Of a stretch of DNA of 64,000 nucleotides, positions 26,320 through 35,608 are shown piece after piece. The stretch is taken from NCBI RefSeq assembly GCF_001692325.1, contig NZ_LXKN01000009.1:1-64000 (forward strand), given 5' to 3'. Source of the DNA: Rhizobium sp. AC27/96 (GTDB lineage: Bacteria > Pseudomonadota > Alphaproteobacteria > Rhizobiales > Rhizobiaceae). The notes beneath the pieces were generated by a model. That model did not search any database and was not told the DNA's origin. It saw only the letters and a list, made by a program, of their open reading frames with translations. The position numbers and the translations under genes are program-made. Each line of letters begins with the position of its first letter. The first letter of the stretch is position 1.

Positions 26320-28089
26320 TCAGGCGGCTTCGTGTTCCGTCGTGTGTGCCTTGCGGACTTCCTCGTCCGTCAGGATACCACTGGCGCGCAGCAGGGCGGC
26401 GAAGCGGCCGTTGCTCTGGCTGAGCGCGCTGAAGCTGCCGTTCTCGATGACGCGACCGTTCTCGAGGAAGAGGACGATATCAGCTTCGCGTACCGTCGAC
26501 AGGCGGTGGGCGATGATGAAGGTCGTGCGGTTCTGGCGAAGATTGTCGATCGCCGCCTTGACCCTGTTCTCCGTTTCAACGTCGAGCGCGCTTGTGGCTT
26601 CGTCGAGCACGAGGATCGGTGCGTCCTTCAGAATGGCGCGGGCAATCGCGATACGCTGGCGTTCACCACCGGACAGCTTGTTGCCACGCTCGCCGACACG
26701 GGTCTCGTAGCCGCTTTCGCGGGTTTCGATGAAGTCGTTGGCGGCGGCCGCCTGAGCAGCGCGGATCATCTCTTCCTGGGTCGCGCCTTCGCGGCCGAGG
26801 CGGATGTTGTCGCTGATCGAGCGGTTCAGCAGGCCGGCGTCCTGGAAGACGGTGGCGATGTAGCGGCGCAGCGAGCGGCGCGTCACCTTGGTGATGTCGT
26901 TGCCGTCGACGAGGATCTGGCCGGACTGCGGGTCGAAGACGCGCTGCAGCAGGTTGACGAGCGTCGTCTTGCCGGCGCCGGTCGGGCCGACGATGGCAAC
27001 GGTCTGGCCAGCCTTCACCTTGAAGGAGATGTCGTGCAGACCCTGCGAGGTGCTGGCAAAGCCGAAGGATACGTTGCGGAATTCCACTTCGCCCTTCACG
27101 TCCTTGATTTCGGCCAGGCCAGCGGGTTCTTCGCGTTCGCGGACCGAATCTTCCAGCGTGTAGAAGTCCACCAGCTTGGCGCGGGCTTCGAAAATCTGGT
27201 TGGCGAAGTTACGCAGCTGCTCCAGACGGCCGATCAGCACGTTGGCGAAGGCGATGAAGGTGATCAGCGCACCGAGGCTGAGGCTGCCGTCCTGGACGAG
27301 CACGGTGCCGATCATCAGGATCGCCATCATGGCAACGGTCGAGGCGGTGCGGTTCAGCGCGCCGGCAAGTGCCCACCAGTCGAGGACCGGATACTGGGCG
27401 GCAAGCAGCCGCTCGGTGAAGGACTTCAGCGCCTTGGTTTCAGCTTCGATGCGGTTGTAGCTATGCAGAACCGACACGTTGCTGATCGAGTCGCTGACAT
27501 GCGAGAAGACCGTGTTGTAGTGGCCTTCGACCGAGGTCTGGCCGTCCTTCGTCCGGCTCATGACGAGCTGGCCGATGGTCCAGTAGAAGATGCCGAGCAG
27601 GATGAGCACGGCCGATAGACGCAGGTCCATGGCCATGGCGGTCGGGATCATCACGACGAGCGCAACGGCCGTCGTCAGGTGATTGCGCATGAATTCGAGC
27701 CACAGGCCGAACAGTGCTTCGCAGGCACGCAGCAGCGTGTTCAGCGCGCTCGCCGTGCCACGCTGGCTGTGCCAGGACAGTGGCATGGAGATGATGCGGC
27801 CGAATGCTTCGGTCAGCAAGGATGCGCGGCGACCATGCGCGAGACGATCCGCCTCGCGGGATACCACGATGAAGGCCACGGCACTGAACACGGCAAAACC
27901 GGCCCACAGGATCATGGTCGGCGTCACTGCCTCTTTCTTGGCAATGGCGTCGAAGATGCGGCCGAATAGAACCGGTTCGTAGATCGTCGTCATCGCCAAT
28001 GCGATGTTGGCGATCACGACCATCCAGACGCGATAGCGATACGCGCCAAGATACTTCAGGGCTCTTGCATAGACTTTGAACAGCGACAC
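26320..28089 (-). CDS. ndvA: Cyclic beta-(1,2)-glucan exporter, ATP-binding/permease protein
   Basis: A 589-residue half-transporter that moves cyclic beta-1,2-glucan from cytoplasm to periplasm, needed for hypo-osmotic adaptation and nodule invasion in rhizobia. Six membrane segments lie in residues ~15-290, including S-R-E-A-D-R-L-A-H-G-R-R-A and G-R-I-I-S-M-P-L, which match Sinorhizobium NdvA almost word for word. The ATPase domain has Walker A G-P-T-G-A-G-K-T-T, signature L-S-G-G-E-R-Q-R and Walker B I-L-V-L-D-E-A-T-S-A-L. The start is GTG 28089 (M-S-L-F-K-V-Y-A-R-A), preceded by GAGGG; this matches the known N terminus, so the frame to 28110 is dropped. ndvB is not in this window. Confidence 0.95.
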   Translation of the reverse strand: MSLFKVYARALKYLGAYRYRVWMVVIANIALAMTTIYEPVLFGRIFDAIAKKEAVTPTMILWAGFAVFSAVAFIVVSREADRLAHGRRASLLTEAFGRIISMPLSWHSQRGTASALNTLLRACEALFGLWLEFMRNHLTTAVALVVMIPTAMAMDLRLSAVLILLGIFYWTIGQLVMSRTKDGQTSVEGHYNTVFSHVSDSISNVSVLHSYNRIEAETKALKSFTERLLAAQYPVLDWWALAGALNRTASTVAMMAILMIGTVLVQDGSLSLGALITFIAFANVLIGRLEQLRNFANQIFEARAKLVDFYTLEDSVREREEPAGLAEIKDVKGEVEFRNVSFGFASTSQGLHDISFKVKAGQTVAIVGPTGAGKTTLVNLLQRVFDPQSGQILVDGNDITKVTRRSLRRYIATVFQDAGLLNRSISDNIRLGREGATQEEMIRAAQAAAANDFIETRESGYETRVGERGNKLSGGERQRIAIARAILKDAPILVLDEATSALDVETENRVKAAIDNLRQNRTTFIIAHRLSTVREADIVLFLENGRVIENGSFSALSQSNGRFAALLRASGILTDEEVRKAHTTEHEAA

Positions 28090-28405
28090 GTCTGGCACCC
28101 TCTTGCACAAGCAAAACTAGGAATGCTGCGACACTACAGATCGCTACCTGAACCGGCGATTAACGGAATCTGAAGCTGTTTTCTCAGGATAATTTTCGCG
28201 TCATGCGCGCGAGATCATATGGGGACGCTATCGGTCTTCGCTAAAATATGACAGTTTATGCACTCTCGTGGCGACGCGGTCCCATATCGCGCAAGATTCG
28301 CCATCCACGGTTGAATGACAAAAAAAATCGCCACAGGCGTTTAATTTTATGCCGGACTGGTTACGTTGCCGGCGGTGGGGTGCGTTTTGGATCTGAAGGA
28401 CATGA
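28090..28405. promoter_or_regulatory. Divergent control region between ndvA and luxR-type gene
   Basis: A 316-bp stretch upstream of both genes. It contains AT-rich segments and one GATTAACGG half-site, but I found no lux-box palindrome and no clear sigma-70 boxes on either strand. No small gene with a ribosome site is visible. Confidence 0.4.
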
Positions 28406-29197
28406 ATGGGGATGTCCGCGCGCCAGCAAATCAGGCTGAAAAGCCAAGGGGTAGATGTGAATATCCATTCTCTATTACAACTGCTTGTGGTCATCGAAGA
28501 ATGCAAGCTTGCCAAGAATGTCGTGGGTGAACTCGAGCTGGTGCTTCGCTCCTACAAGTTCGATTTCTATGGGTTGCTGAAGCAGCCACGGCCGAATGTG
28601 GATATCACCAGCTTCATGCTGGCGGGCCGATGGCCTGAAAAATGGCCGCTGACCTACATGAACAAGAGGTACATGCTTGTCGATCCCGTGGCGCGCTATG
28701 CCACCCGTGCACAGCGCCCGTTTCGCTGGAGCGATGCCGTGGCCGCGCAGAAATTGGACCCGCTCTGGCGGCGGATGGAACAGATGATGGCGGATGCCCG
28801 CGCCAACGGGCTCGTCGACGGTTATATTTTCCCTATTCACGGGCGTACCGGCCTGCTTGGCACCATGACGATCGGCGGCGATGCGGTGGATTTGTCGCCG
28901 ACGGAGCTGTCCTTGTTCGATGCGGTCGCCAAGAAGGCGTTTTGGCGGCTTCTAGAGCTGCGCGACGAGGCGCAATCGCTGGAGGAGGCCGCCAAGGACG
29001 ATCTGAAGCTGACCAAGCGCGAGCTGGAAGTGCTGAGCCACCTGGCCGATGGCATGACGTCGATCGAGATCAGCCGGCTCCTGACGATCTCCAATCACAC
29101 CGTCGACTGGTACATGAACAGCATCCAGGACAAGCTGAAAGCGAAGAACCGTCAGCATATCGTAGCCATTGCTTTCAGAAACGGACTTATTCCGTAG
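28406..29197 (+). CDS. LuxR family regulator with autoinducer-binding-type domain (LuxR solo)
   Basis: A 263-residue regulator. Residues ~35-185 form an autoinducer-binding-like domain (W-P-E-K-W-P-L-T-Y-M-N-K-R-Y-M-L-V-D-P-V and P-F-R-W-S-D-A, with conserved Trp, Tyr, Asp and Trp). Residues ~200-260 form a LuxR helix-turn-helix: L-T-K-R-E-L-E-V-L-S-H-L-A-D-G-M-T-S-I-E-I-S-R-L-L and a tail resembling A-K-N-R-Q-H-I-V-A-I-A. AAGGAC lies about five bases before ATG. No luxI-type synthase is nearby, so it is a solo that may sense acyl-homoserine lactones made elsewhere or another ligand. It is divergent from ndvA and 115 bp before pyc. Confidence 0.85.
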   Translation: MGMSARQQIRLKSQGVDVNIHSLLQLLVVIEECKLAKNVVGELELVLRSYKFDFYGLLKQPRPNVDITSFMLAGRWPEKWPLTYMNKRYMLVDPVARYATRAQRPFRWSDAVAAQKLDPLWRRMEQMMADARANGLVDGYIFPIHGRTGLLGTMTIGGDAVDLSPTELSLFDAVAKKAFWRLLELRDEAQSLEEAAKDDLKLTKRELEVLSHLADGMTSIEISRLLTISNHTVDWYMNSIQDKLKAKNRQHIVAIAFRNGLIP

Positions 29198-29312
29198 CGG
29201 CAACTATTTTGATTTCCGACCCGCTGGGGAAATTGACACTTCTTGTGACAAGAAGTTAAGAATTTTCTTCGCGGGTGCAGCATTGCCCGTTTCGATGCAT
29301 GAGGAGACTGCA

Positions 29313-32300
29313 TTGCCCATTTCCAAGATCCTGGTTGCCAACCGTTCCGAAATCGCCATCCGCGTATTCCGTGCCGCCAACGAGCTTGGCATAAAAACGG
29401 TGGCCATCTGGGCCGAGGAAGACAAACTGGCACTGCACCGCTTCAAGGCGGACGAGAGCTATCAGGTGGGCCGCGGCCCGCATCTTGCTCGTGATCTCGG
29501 GCCGATCGAGAGCTATCTGTCGATCGACGAGATCATTCGCGTTGCCAAGCTCTCCGGTGCCGATGCCATCCATCCCGGTTACGGGCTGCTTTCCGAGAGC
29601 CCGGAATTCGTCGATGCCTGTGATGCCGCCGGCATCATCTTCATCGGCCCGCGCGCCGACACGATGCGCCAGCTCGGCAACAAGGTCGCCGCCCGCAATC
29701 TGGCGATCTCGGTCGGCGTGCCGGTGGTCCCGGCAACCGAGCCGCTGCCCGACGACATGGCGGAAGTCGCCAAGATGGCCGAAGAGATCGGCTATCCGGT
29801 GATGCTCAAGGCATCCTGGGGCGGCGGCGGTCGCGGCATGCGCGCCATCCGCTCCGAGGCCGATCTCGCCAAGGAAGTGACCGAGGCCAAGCGCGAGGCG
29901 ATGGCTGCCTTCGGCAAGGATGAAGTCTACCTCGAAAAGCTGGTCGAGCGTGCCCGCCACGTCGAAAGCCAGGTCCTTGGTGATACGCATGGCAATGTCG
30001 TGCATCTGTTCGAGCGTGACTGTTCCGTTCAGCGCCGCAACCAGAAGGTCGTGGAGCGCGCGCCGGCACCCTATCTCACCGATGCGCAGCGCCAGGAACT
30101 GGCCGCCTATTCGCTGAAGATCGCCGGTGCGACCAATTATGTCGGCGCCGGCACCGTCGAATATCTGATGGATGCCGATACCGGCAAATTCTACTTCATC
30201 GAAGTCAATCCGCGCATCCAGGTCGAGCATACGGTGACCGAAGTCGTCACCGGCATCGATATCGTCAAGGCGCAGATCCACATCCTCGACGGTTTTGCCA
30301 TCGGCACGCCGGAATCGGGTGTTCCCAAGCAGGCGGATATTCGCCTCAACGGCCACGCCCTGCAGTGCCGCGTGACGACCGAGGATCCCGAGCACAATTT
30401 CATTCCGGATTATGGCCGCATCACCGCCTATCGTTCGGCCGCCGGCTTCGGCATCCGTCTCGACGGCGGCACGGCCTATTCCGGCGCCATCATCACCCGC
30501 TTCTACGATCCGCTGCTGGTCAAGGTGACGGCCTGGGCGTCGACGCCGGACGAGACGATCGCCCGTATGGACCGCGCTCTGCGCGAATTCCGCATCCGCG
30601 GCGTGGCGACGAACCTGACCTTCCTCGAAGCGATCATCACCCACCCGAAATTCCGCGACAACAGCTATACGACGCGGTTCATCGATACGACGCCGGAGCT
30701 GTTCCAGCAGGTCAAGCGCCAGGATCGCGCCACCAAGCTTTTGACCTATCTCGCCGATGTCACCGTCAACGGTCATCCCGAAACGCGCGGCCGTCCGACA
30801 CCTTCGCCGAAGGCGTCCGAACCAGTCCTGCCCTATATCGACGCGAAGGTCCCAGACGGCACCAAGCAGTTGCTCGACAAGCTCGGCCCGCAGAAATTCG
30901 CCGAATGGATGCGCAATGAAAAGCGCATATTGATGACCGACACGACGATGCGCGACGGCCATCAGTCGCTGCTCGCCACGCGCATGCGCACCTATGATAT
31001 TGCCAGCGTAGCGGGCACCTATGCGCGTGCCCTGCCGCAGCTGCTGTCGCTGGAATGCTGGGGGGGCGCCACTTTCGACGTTTCCATGCGGTTCCTCACC
31101 GAAGATCCGTGGGAGCGCCTGTCGCTCATCCGCGAAGCGGCGCCGAACCTGCTGCTGCAAATGCTGCTGCGCGGCGCCAACGGCGTCGGTTACACCAACT
31201 ATCCCGACAACGTCGTCAAATACTTCGTTCGTCAGGCGGCCAAGGGCGGTGTCGATCTGTTCCGCGTCTTCGATTGCCTGAACTGGGTCGAAAACATGCG
31301 CGTGTCGATGGATGCCGTTGCCGAGGAGAACAAGCTCTGCGAGGCGGCGATCTGCTATACGGGCGACATCCTGAGCTCCGCCCGCCCGAAATACGATCTG
31401 AAGTACTATACCGATCTGGCCGTGGAGCTGGAAAAGGCCGGTGCTCACATCATCGCGCTGAAGGACATGGCCGGCCTGCTGAAGCCGGCTGCGGCCAAGG
31501 TGCTGTTCAAGGCGCTGCGCGAGGCGACCGGCCTGCCGATCCACTTTCACACGCATGATACATCTGGCATTGCGGCTGCGACGGTGCTCGCCGCTGTCGA
31601 TGCCGGCGTCGACGCCGTCGATGCAGCCATGGATGCGCTGTCGGGCAATACCTCGCAGCCCTGCCTGGGCTCCATTGTCGAGGCGTTGAAGGGCACGGAA
31701 CGCGATCCGGGCCTCGATCCCGAATGGATCCGCCGCATCTCCTTCTATTGGGAGGCCGTGCGCCATCAGTATGCTGCCTTCGAAAGCGATCTCAAGGGAC
31801 CGGCTTCGGAAGTCTACCTGCATGAAATGCCCGGTGGACAGTTCACCAACCTCAAGGAACAGGCACGTTCGCTCGGCCTCGAGACCCGCTGGCACGAGGT
31901 GGCGCAGGCCTATGCCGACGCCAACCAGATGTTCGGCGATATCGTCAAGGTAACGCCGTCTTCCAAGGTCGTCGGCGACATGGCGCTGATGATGGTGAGC
32001 CAGGACTTGACGGTGTCCGACGTCGTCAGCCCGGATCGCGAGGTTTCCTTCCCGGAATCGGTCGTGTCCATGCTGAAGGGCGATCTCGGCCAGCCTCCGG
32101 CCGGATGGCCGGATGCCCTGCAGAAGAAGGCGCTGAAGGGCGACAAGCCCTATACGGTGCGCCCGGGTTCGTTGCTTGCCGAGGCCGATCTCGATGCCGA
32201 GCGCAAAGCGATCGAGACCAAGCTGGAGCGCAAGGTCGATGATTTCGAATTCGCCTCCTACCTGATGTATCCGAAGGTCTTCACCGACTATGCGCTGGCC

Positions 32301-32774
32301 GCAGATACCTATGGCCCGGTCTCGGTGCTGCCGACGCCCGCCTATTTCTATGGCTTGAAGGAAGGCGGCGAGCTGTTTGCCGAAATCGAGAAAGGCAAGA
32401 CGCTTGTCGTCGTCAACCAGGCGATGACGGCGACCGACGACAAGGGCATGGTGACCGTATTCTTCGAGCTCAACGGCCAGCCACGCCGCATCAAGGTGCC
32501 GGATCGCGCCCATGGCGCTTCCGGCAGCGCGGTGCGCCGCAAGGCTGAGACGGGCAATGCAGCCCATGTCGGCGCGCCGATGCCGGGTGTCATCTCCACG
32601 GTCTTCGTTTCGTCGGGACAGGCTATCAAGGCCGGCGATGTTCTCGTCTCGATTGAGGCGATGAAGATGGAGACGGCGCTGCATGCGGAGAAGGACGGCA
32701 CGATCTCCGAGGTGCTGGTGCGCGCCGGCGACCAGATCGACGCCAAGGATCTGCTTGTCGTCTACGGCGCCTGA
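29313..32774 (+). CDS. pyc: Pyruvate carboxylase
   Basis: A biotin enzyme of 1153 residues converting pyruvate, bicarbonate and ATP to oxaloacetate, the main anaplerotic step in rhizobia. The order is biotin carboxylase (I-L-V-A-N-R-S-E-I-A-I-R-V at the start, ATP-grasp loop G-G-G-G-R-G-M-R, to ~460), carboxyltransferase (L-E-C-W-G-G-A-T-F-D-V-S near 590, metal-site H-F-H-T-H-D-T-S) and C-terminal biotinyl domain with E-A-M-K-M-E-T. It is nearly identical in pattern to R. etli Pyc. The start is TTG 29313, with GAGGAG six bases upstream; an in-frame ATG at 29295 is less well placed. An intrinsic terminator follows, so it is probably monocistronic. Confidence 0.96.
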   Translation: MPISKILVANRSEIAIRVFRAANELGIKTVAIWAEEDKLALHRFKADESYQVGRGPHLARDLGPIESYLSIDEIIRVAKLSGADAIHPGYGLLSESPEFVDACDAAGIIFIGPRADTMRQLGNKVAARNLAISVGVPVVPATEPLPDDMAEVAKMAEEIGYPVMLKASWGGGGRGMRAIRSEADLAKEVTEAKREAMAAFGKDEVYLEKLVERARHVESQVLGDTHGNVVHLFERDCSVQRRNQKVVERAPAPYLTDAQRQELAAYSLKIAGATNYVGAGTVEYLMDADTGKFYFIEVNPRIQVEHTVTEVVTGIDIVKAQIHILDGFAIGTPESGVPKQADIRLNGHALQCRVTTEDPEHNFIPDYGRITAYRSAAGFGIRLDGGTAYSGAIITRFYDPLLVKVTAWASTPDETIARMDRALREFRIRGVATNLTFLEAIITHPKFRDNSYTTRFIDTTPELFQQVKRQDRATKLLTYLADVTVNGHPETRGRPTPSPKASEPVLPYIDAKVPDGTKQLLDKLGPQKFAEWMRNEKRILMTDTTMRDGHQSLLATRMRTYDIASVAGTYARALPQLLSLECWGGATFDVSMRFLTEDPWERLSLIREAAPNLLLQMLLRGANGVGYTNYPDNVVKYFVRQAAKGGVDLFRVFDCLNWVENMRVSMDAVAEENKLCEAAICYTGDILSSARPKYDLKYYTDLAVELEKAGAHIIALKDMAGLLKPAAAKVLFKALREATGLPIHFHTHDTSGIAAATVLAAVDAGVDAVDAAMDALSGNTSQPCLGSIVEALKGTERDPGLDPEWIRRISFYWEAVRHQYAAFESDLKGPASEVYLHEMPGGQFTNLKEQARSLGLETRWHEVAQAYADANQMFGDIVKVTPSSKVVGDMALMMVSQDLTVSDVVSPDREVSFPESVVSMLKGDLGQPPAGWPDALQKKALKGDKPYTVRPGSLLAEADLDAERKAIETKLERKVDDFEFASYLMYPKVFTDYALAADTYGPVSVLPTPAYFYGLKEGGELFAEIEKGKTLVVVNQAMTATDDKGMVTVFFELNGQPRRIKVPDRAHGASGSAVRRKAETGNAAHVGAPMPGVISTVFVSSGQAIKAGDVLVSIEAMKMETALHAEKDGTISEVLVRAGDQIDAKDLLVVYGA

Positions 32775-32792
32775 GCGTCCATAGAGATACGA

Positions 32793-32822
32793 AAAAGGCC
32801 GGCTCCGATCCGGCCCTTTTTG
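32793..32822 (+). terminator. Intrinsic terminator of pyc
   Basis: GGCCGG / CCGGCC stem with loop CTCCGAT, preceded by AAAAA and followed by TTTTT, about 20 bp after the pyc stop. Confidence 0.85.
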
Positions 32823-32849
32823 TGCAGCTTTTCGGACAGAGGCGCAGTC

Positions 32850-33671
32850 ATGACTGATCGTTCCCTGCATATAGGGCAATACGACGTTACACTTCTGCTC
32901 GACGGCCTCTTCGAGGCGCCGGCGGATGTGTTGGTCCACGCGGATGGCGATGTTGCCCGGCGGCACGCGATTGAAACCTGGGGCAAGCCGACGCTTCAGG
33001 TGGATGTGAACTGCTTCCTTCTGCGCGGGCCTGCCGGGGTTCTTCTGATCGATGCCGGAACGGGCACGTCCTGGGGCCCCAAATACGGCCATGCACGATC
33101 GGCATTGCATGATGCGGGTATTTCGCCGGATGAAATCCAGGGCGTTCTGCTCACCCATATCCATGGCGATCATGCACTCGGCCTGTTCGATGGCGACGAG
33201 CCGTATTTCCCGCATGCAGAGGTGTTCGTACCGGAGCGTGATATCGCCTTTTTCACCGATCAGGTTGAACGTGAGGCGTTGCCGGAGGCGAGACGCGGTG
33301 GCTTCAAGATTGCCGAGCAGCTGCAGCGCGTCTACGGGTCGCGCATAAAGCGGATCGGGCCAGGCGAGGTGCTTGCCGGCATAGAGGCGCATTCGCTGCC
33401 GGGGCACACGCCCGGCCACACAGGCTATCTGCTTCGCGGCCGCGACAATTCCTTGCTGATCTGGGGGGATACCCTGCATGTCGGAGACCTGCAGCCCGGT
33501 GACCCGAAAATCGGCCTCGCCTATGATCTCGATCCCGGGCAAGCTGCCCGCACCCGTCAAGTGGCTCTGGAAGATGCGGCCCGCGAAGGCTGGATCGTCG
33601 CCGGCGGCCATATCACCGGCTTTGGGCGCGTGGAGCGGGGCGCGACGGGTTACAAGATCCTGCCGGCCTGA
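32850..33671 (+). CDS. MBL-fold metallo-hydrolase
   Basis: A 273-residue metallo-beta-lactamase-fold protein. The T-H-I-H-G-D-H motif near residue 105 gives the dinuclear zinc site, with S-L-P-G-H-T-P-G-H-T near 190, W-G-D-T-L-H near 210 and G-G-H-I-T-G-F near the end supplying the other ligands. The N-terminal V-N-C-F-L-L-R strand is the usual fold entry. It has no signal peptide. ATG 32850 follows AGAGGC; the frame continues 10 codons upstream into the pyc terminator. Members include lactonases, glyoxalase-like and AHL-degrading enzymes. The substrate is not predictable here. Confidence 0.85.
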   Translation: MTDRSLHIGQYDVTLLLDGLFEAPADVLVHADGDVARRHAIETWGKPTLQVDVNCFLLRGPAGVLLIDAGTGTSWGPKYGHARSALHDAGISPDEIQGVLLTHIHGDHALGLFDGDEPYFPHAEVFVPERDIAFFTDQVEREALPEARRGGFKIAEQLQRVYGSRIKRIGPGEVLAGIEAHSLPGHTPGHTGYLLRGRDNSLLIWGDTLHVGDLQPGDPKIGLAYDLDPGQAARTRQVALEDAAREGWIVAGGHITGFGRVERGATGYKILPA

Positions 33672-33752
33672 CATTTCCAGCTGCGGAGATGATGGGAAAC
33701 CTTGCCGCAAAAGTCGCGCAAACGAGTTGGCCGAGTGAAGGGGGATGGAGGA

Positions 33753-34211
33753 GTGACGGAAGCGATTTCCTTGCGGGCGGCAACTGATGCCGATGTCGAT
33801 GCCATTCGCGCGCTGACGCGTGAAGCCTACGGCAAATGGGTGCCGCTCATCGGTCGTGAGCCGCTGCCGATGACGGCAAACTATGCCGAAGCCGTGCGCA
33901 AGCATCGCATCGATCTGGTGGAGGCCGATGGAGAGCTTGTGGCCCTGATCGAGATGGCGCCGGGCGCCGATCATCTGTTGATCGAGAACATCGCCGTATC
34001 GCCCCGCCATCAGGGAAAGGGCATAGGCAAAAAGCTGCTTGCCCATGCCGAGCAGGTGGCTGCTTCGCTCGGCCTGAAGGTACTCCGGCTCTATACCAAC
34101 AAGCGCTTTGCCGAAAACGTGCAGCTCTATCTGAGACACGGCTATGCGATCGATCGCGAAGAACCCCTCAAGGACGGTTTTCTTGTCCATATGAGCAAGC
34201 GTGTCGGTTAG
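33753..34211 (+). CDS. GNAT family N-acetyltransferase
   Basis: A 152-residue acetyltransferase. I-S-L-R-A-A-T-D-A-D-V-D-A-I-R-A-L is the usual first strand and helix. I-E-N-I-A-V-S-P-R-H-Q-G-K-G-I-G-K-K-L-L near residue 80 is the acetyl-CoA binding motif A (R/Q-x-x-G-x-G), and L-R-L-Y-T-N-K-R-F-A-E-N-V-Q-L-Y is the motif B region. GTG 33753 lies eight bases after AAGGGGG; a TTG at 33702 is possible but adds a basic tail outside the fold. It follows the MBL gene by about 80 bp. The substrate (amine or protein N terminus) is unknown. Confidence 0.8.
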   Translation: MTEAISLRAATDADVDAIRALTREAYGKWVPLIGREPLPMTANYAEAVRKHRIDLVEADGELVALIEMAPGADHLLIENIAVSPRHQGKGIGKKLLAHAEQVAASLGLKVLRLYTNKRFAENVQLYLRHGYAIDREEPLKDGFLVHMSKRVG

Positions 34212-34218
34212 CTGCCCT

Positions 34219-35460
34219 TCAGCAGGCCCGTTTCTCGATCATGGCAGCCCAGAATGCCGCAAGCAGCGCGAGGAAGGCCGACATCAGCATCAGGGTGAAC
34301 AGGGTATGGATTGTCGGCGACCGCTCGAGGAATAGTCCGGCAATGGAGCCGATCAGTGCGCCGCCTGATATTCGCATGGCGGCGGCGAGCCCCGCGGCCG
34401 TCCCGACCATATCCGCTCTTACCGACATCGCGCCGCTATTGGCCGCCGGCATGGTGAGGCCGTTGCCGATGCCGATGAAGACGCAGGGGCCGAAGAGCGC
34501 CCAAACATGCGTCATGCCGGACAGCGACAGGGCAAGGCCAGATATCAAGCCGATACAGGTTAGAAAACGCGCCATGACGAGGATCATGCCGAGAGGGATA
34601 CGTGCCCCGTAGCGGCCGGCCAGATAGCTGCCGAGTATGAAGCCGGCGGGAACCAGGCCCATATAGAAGCCGAGCATTGCGCTTGAGCCGCCAAGCGTAT
34701 CGCCGATCGTGAGCGGCGCCCCACCGAGGAAGATATAGAGCACGCCCATCGAGCATGCCATGCAGAGCGCATAGGCCCAGAATCGTGCCGAGCGCAGCAG
34801 CAGGCCGTAAGAGGCAAGATAGTTTCTCCGCGCATCCGGCGTGGGCGCTCTCGATCCCTTCAGTTCGCGTAGGGACAGAAGAAAGGCCGCGATGCCCAGG
34901 ATCGCGAGGGTGACGAAGCTTGCTTGCCAGCCGAAAATCTCGTCCAGCGAGCCGCCAAACAGGGGGCCGACCATGGGCGCCAGCGCCCATCCCATGGCGA
35001 GATAGCCGAATATGCTGGCGGCCTCCCGATCGTTTGAAGTTTCCTTGATGATGACGAGCGCGACGGAGTAGCAGGGGCCGATGCACGCTTGCATCATGCG
35101 GCATAGCAGGAAGATGCCGATGTCAGGGGCGAGAACGCAGCCGATCGAGGCGACGATGAAGACCGAGAGCGCCGTCAGGACGACCGGCCGGCGGCCGAAG
35201 CGGTCCGATATCGCGCCGCCGATCGCCTCCAGGAATGCAGTGACGATGGAAAAGCCGGCAACCGATAGGTTCACGAGGGCGAAATCGGCATGGAATGCCG
35301 CAGCGATCTTCGGCAGCGAAGGCAGGATCATGTTGACCGGCAACACGGCAAGCGCCGAAAGCAGGATGAGGGTCGTCAGCCGCGGCGGCGCCCTTTCAGT
35401 TTCCGGGTTTTCGATGGTTTGCTTTGCTGAACTTTCGATGCGGCTCTGGTTGCGCGTCAT
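34219..35460 (-). CDS. MFS multidrug transporter, Bcr/CflA type
   Basis: A 413-residue major facilitator protein with twelve hydrophobic segments. The loop 2-3 motif G-A-I-S-D-R-F-G-R-R-P-V-V-L and the early P-V-N-M-I-L-P-S-L-P pattern are typical of the Bcr/CflA drug-H+ antiporter group. The cytoplasmic N terminus (residues 1-28) is hydrophilic. It is convergent with the acetyltransferase gene. On its own strand it lies 263 bp after an amino-acid transporter operon, and that gap contains a short leader ORF, a nested inverted repeat and an intrinsic terminator. Expression is therefore probably controlled by premature termination. The drug or metabolite exported is unknown. Confidence 0.85.
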   Translation of the reverse strand: MTRNQSRIESSAKQTIENPETERAPPRLTTLILLSALAVLPVNMILPSLPKIAAAFHADFALVNLSVAGFSIVTAFLEAIGGAISDRFGRRPVVLTALSVFIVASIGCVLAPDIGIFLLCRMMQACIGPCYSVALVIIKETSNDREAASIFGYLAMGWALAPMVGPLFGGSLDEIFGWQASFVTLAILGIAAFLLSLRELKGSRAPTPDARRNYLASYGLLLRSARFWAYALCMACSMGVLYIFLGGAPLTIGDTLGGSSAMLGFYMGLVPAGFILGSYLAGRYGARIPLGMILVMARFLTCIGLISGLALSLSGMTHVWALFGPCVFIGIGNGLTMPAANSGAMSVRADMVGTAAGLAAAMRISGGALIGSIAGLFLERSPTIHTLFTLMLMSAFLALLAAFWAAMIEKRAC

Positions 35461-35531
35461 GGCCTTGTCCGTCTTGGAAGTGGGGGAGGTCGAGGAAGAT
35501 CTGACGAGGTGCTGCCCGGATTTCAGGCAAT

Positions 35532-35554
35532 AAAAAAGGCCCCGTCAGGAGCCT
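35532..35554 (-). terminator. Leader (attenuator-type) terminator before the MFS gene
   Basis: On the minus strand a 7-bp stem AGGCTCC / GGGGCCT with loop TGAC is followed by TTTTTT. It lies about 70 bp upstream of the MFS start and downstream of the short leader ORF, so it would stop transcription before the gene. Confidence 0.7.
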
Positions 35555-35561
35555 GCTTACC

Positions 35562-35608
35562 GCGCATGGGAGCTTTCGCCGGATGGTTACACCATCCTGC
35601 CCATGCGC
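35562..35608 (-). promoter_or_regulatory. Nested inverted repeat in the MFS leader
   Basis: A 9-bp perfect pair (GCGCATGGG at 35600-35608 read on minus, CCCATGCGC at 35562-35570) encloses a second 6-bp hairpin (GGATGG / CCATCC, 35581-35597). The first arm overlaps the last codons of the leader ORF and the inner loop contains its stop codon. This is the geometry of translation-controlled attenuators. Confidence 0.6.

Noticed and set aside
26143..27618. A 491-codon plus-strand frame
   Set aside because: Antisense to ndvA, which is certain, and starting inside a repeat.
28090..28405. Lux box for the LuxR regulator
   Set aside because: No 18-20 bp palindrome of the ACCTG-N-CAGGT type found on inspection.
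29256..34190. A 1644-codon open frame on the minus strand
   Set aside because: It is exactly antisense to pyruvate carboxylase, the MBL gene and the acetyltransferase. The translation has no domain pattern. Long antisense frames are common in GC-rich, codon-biased genes.
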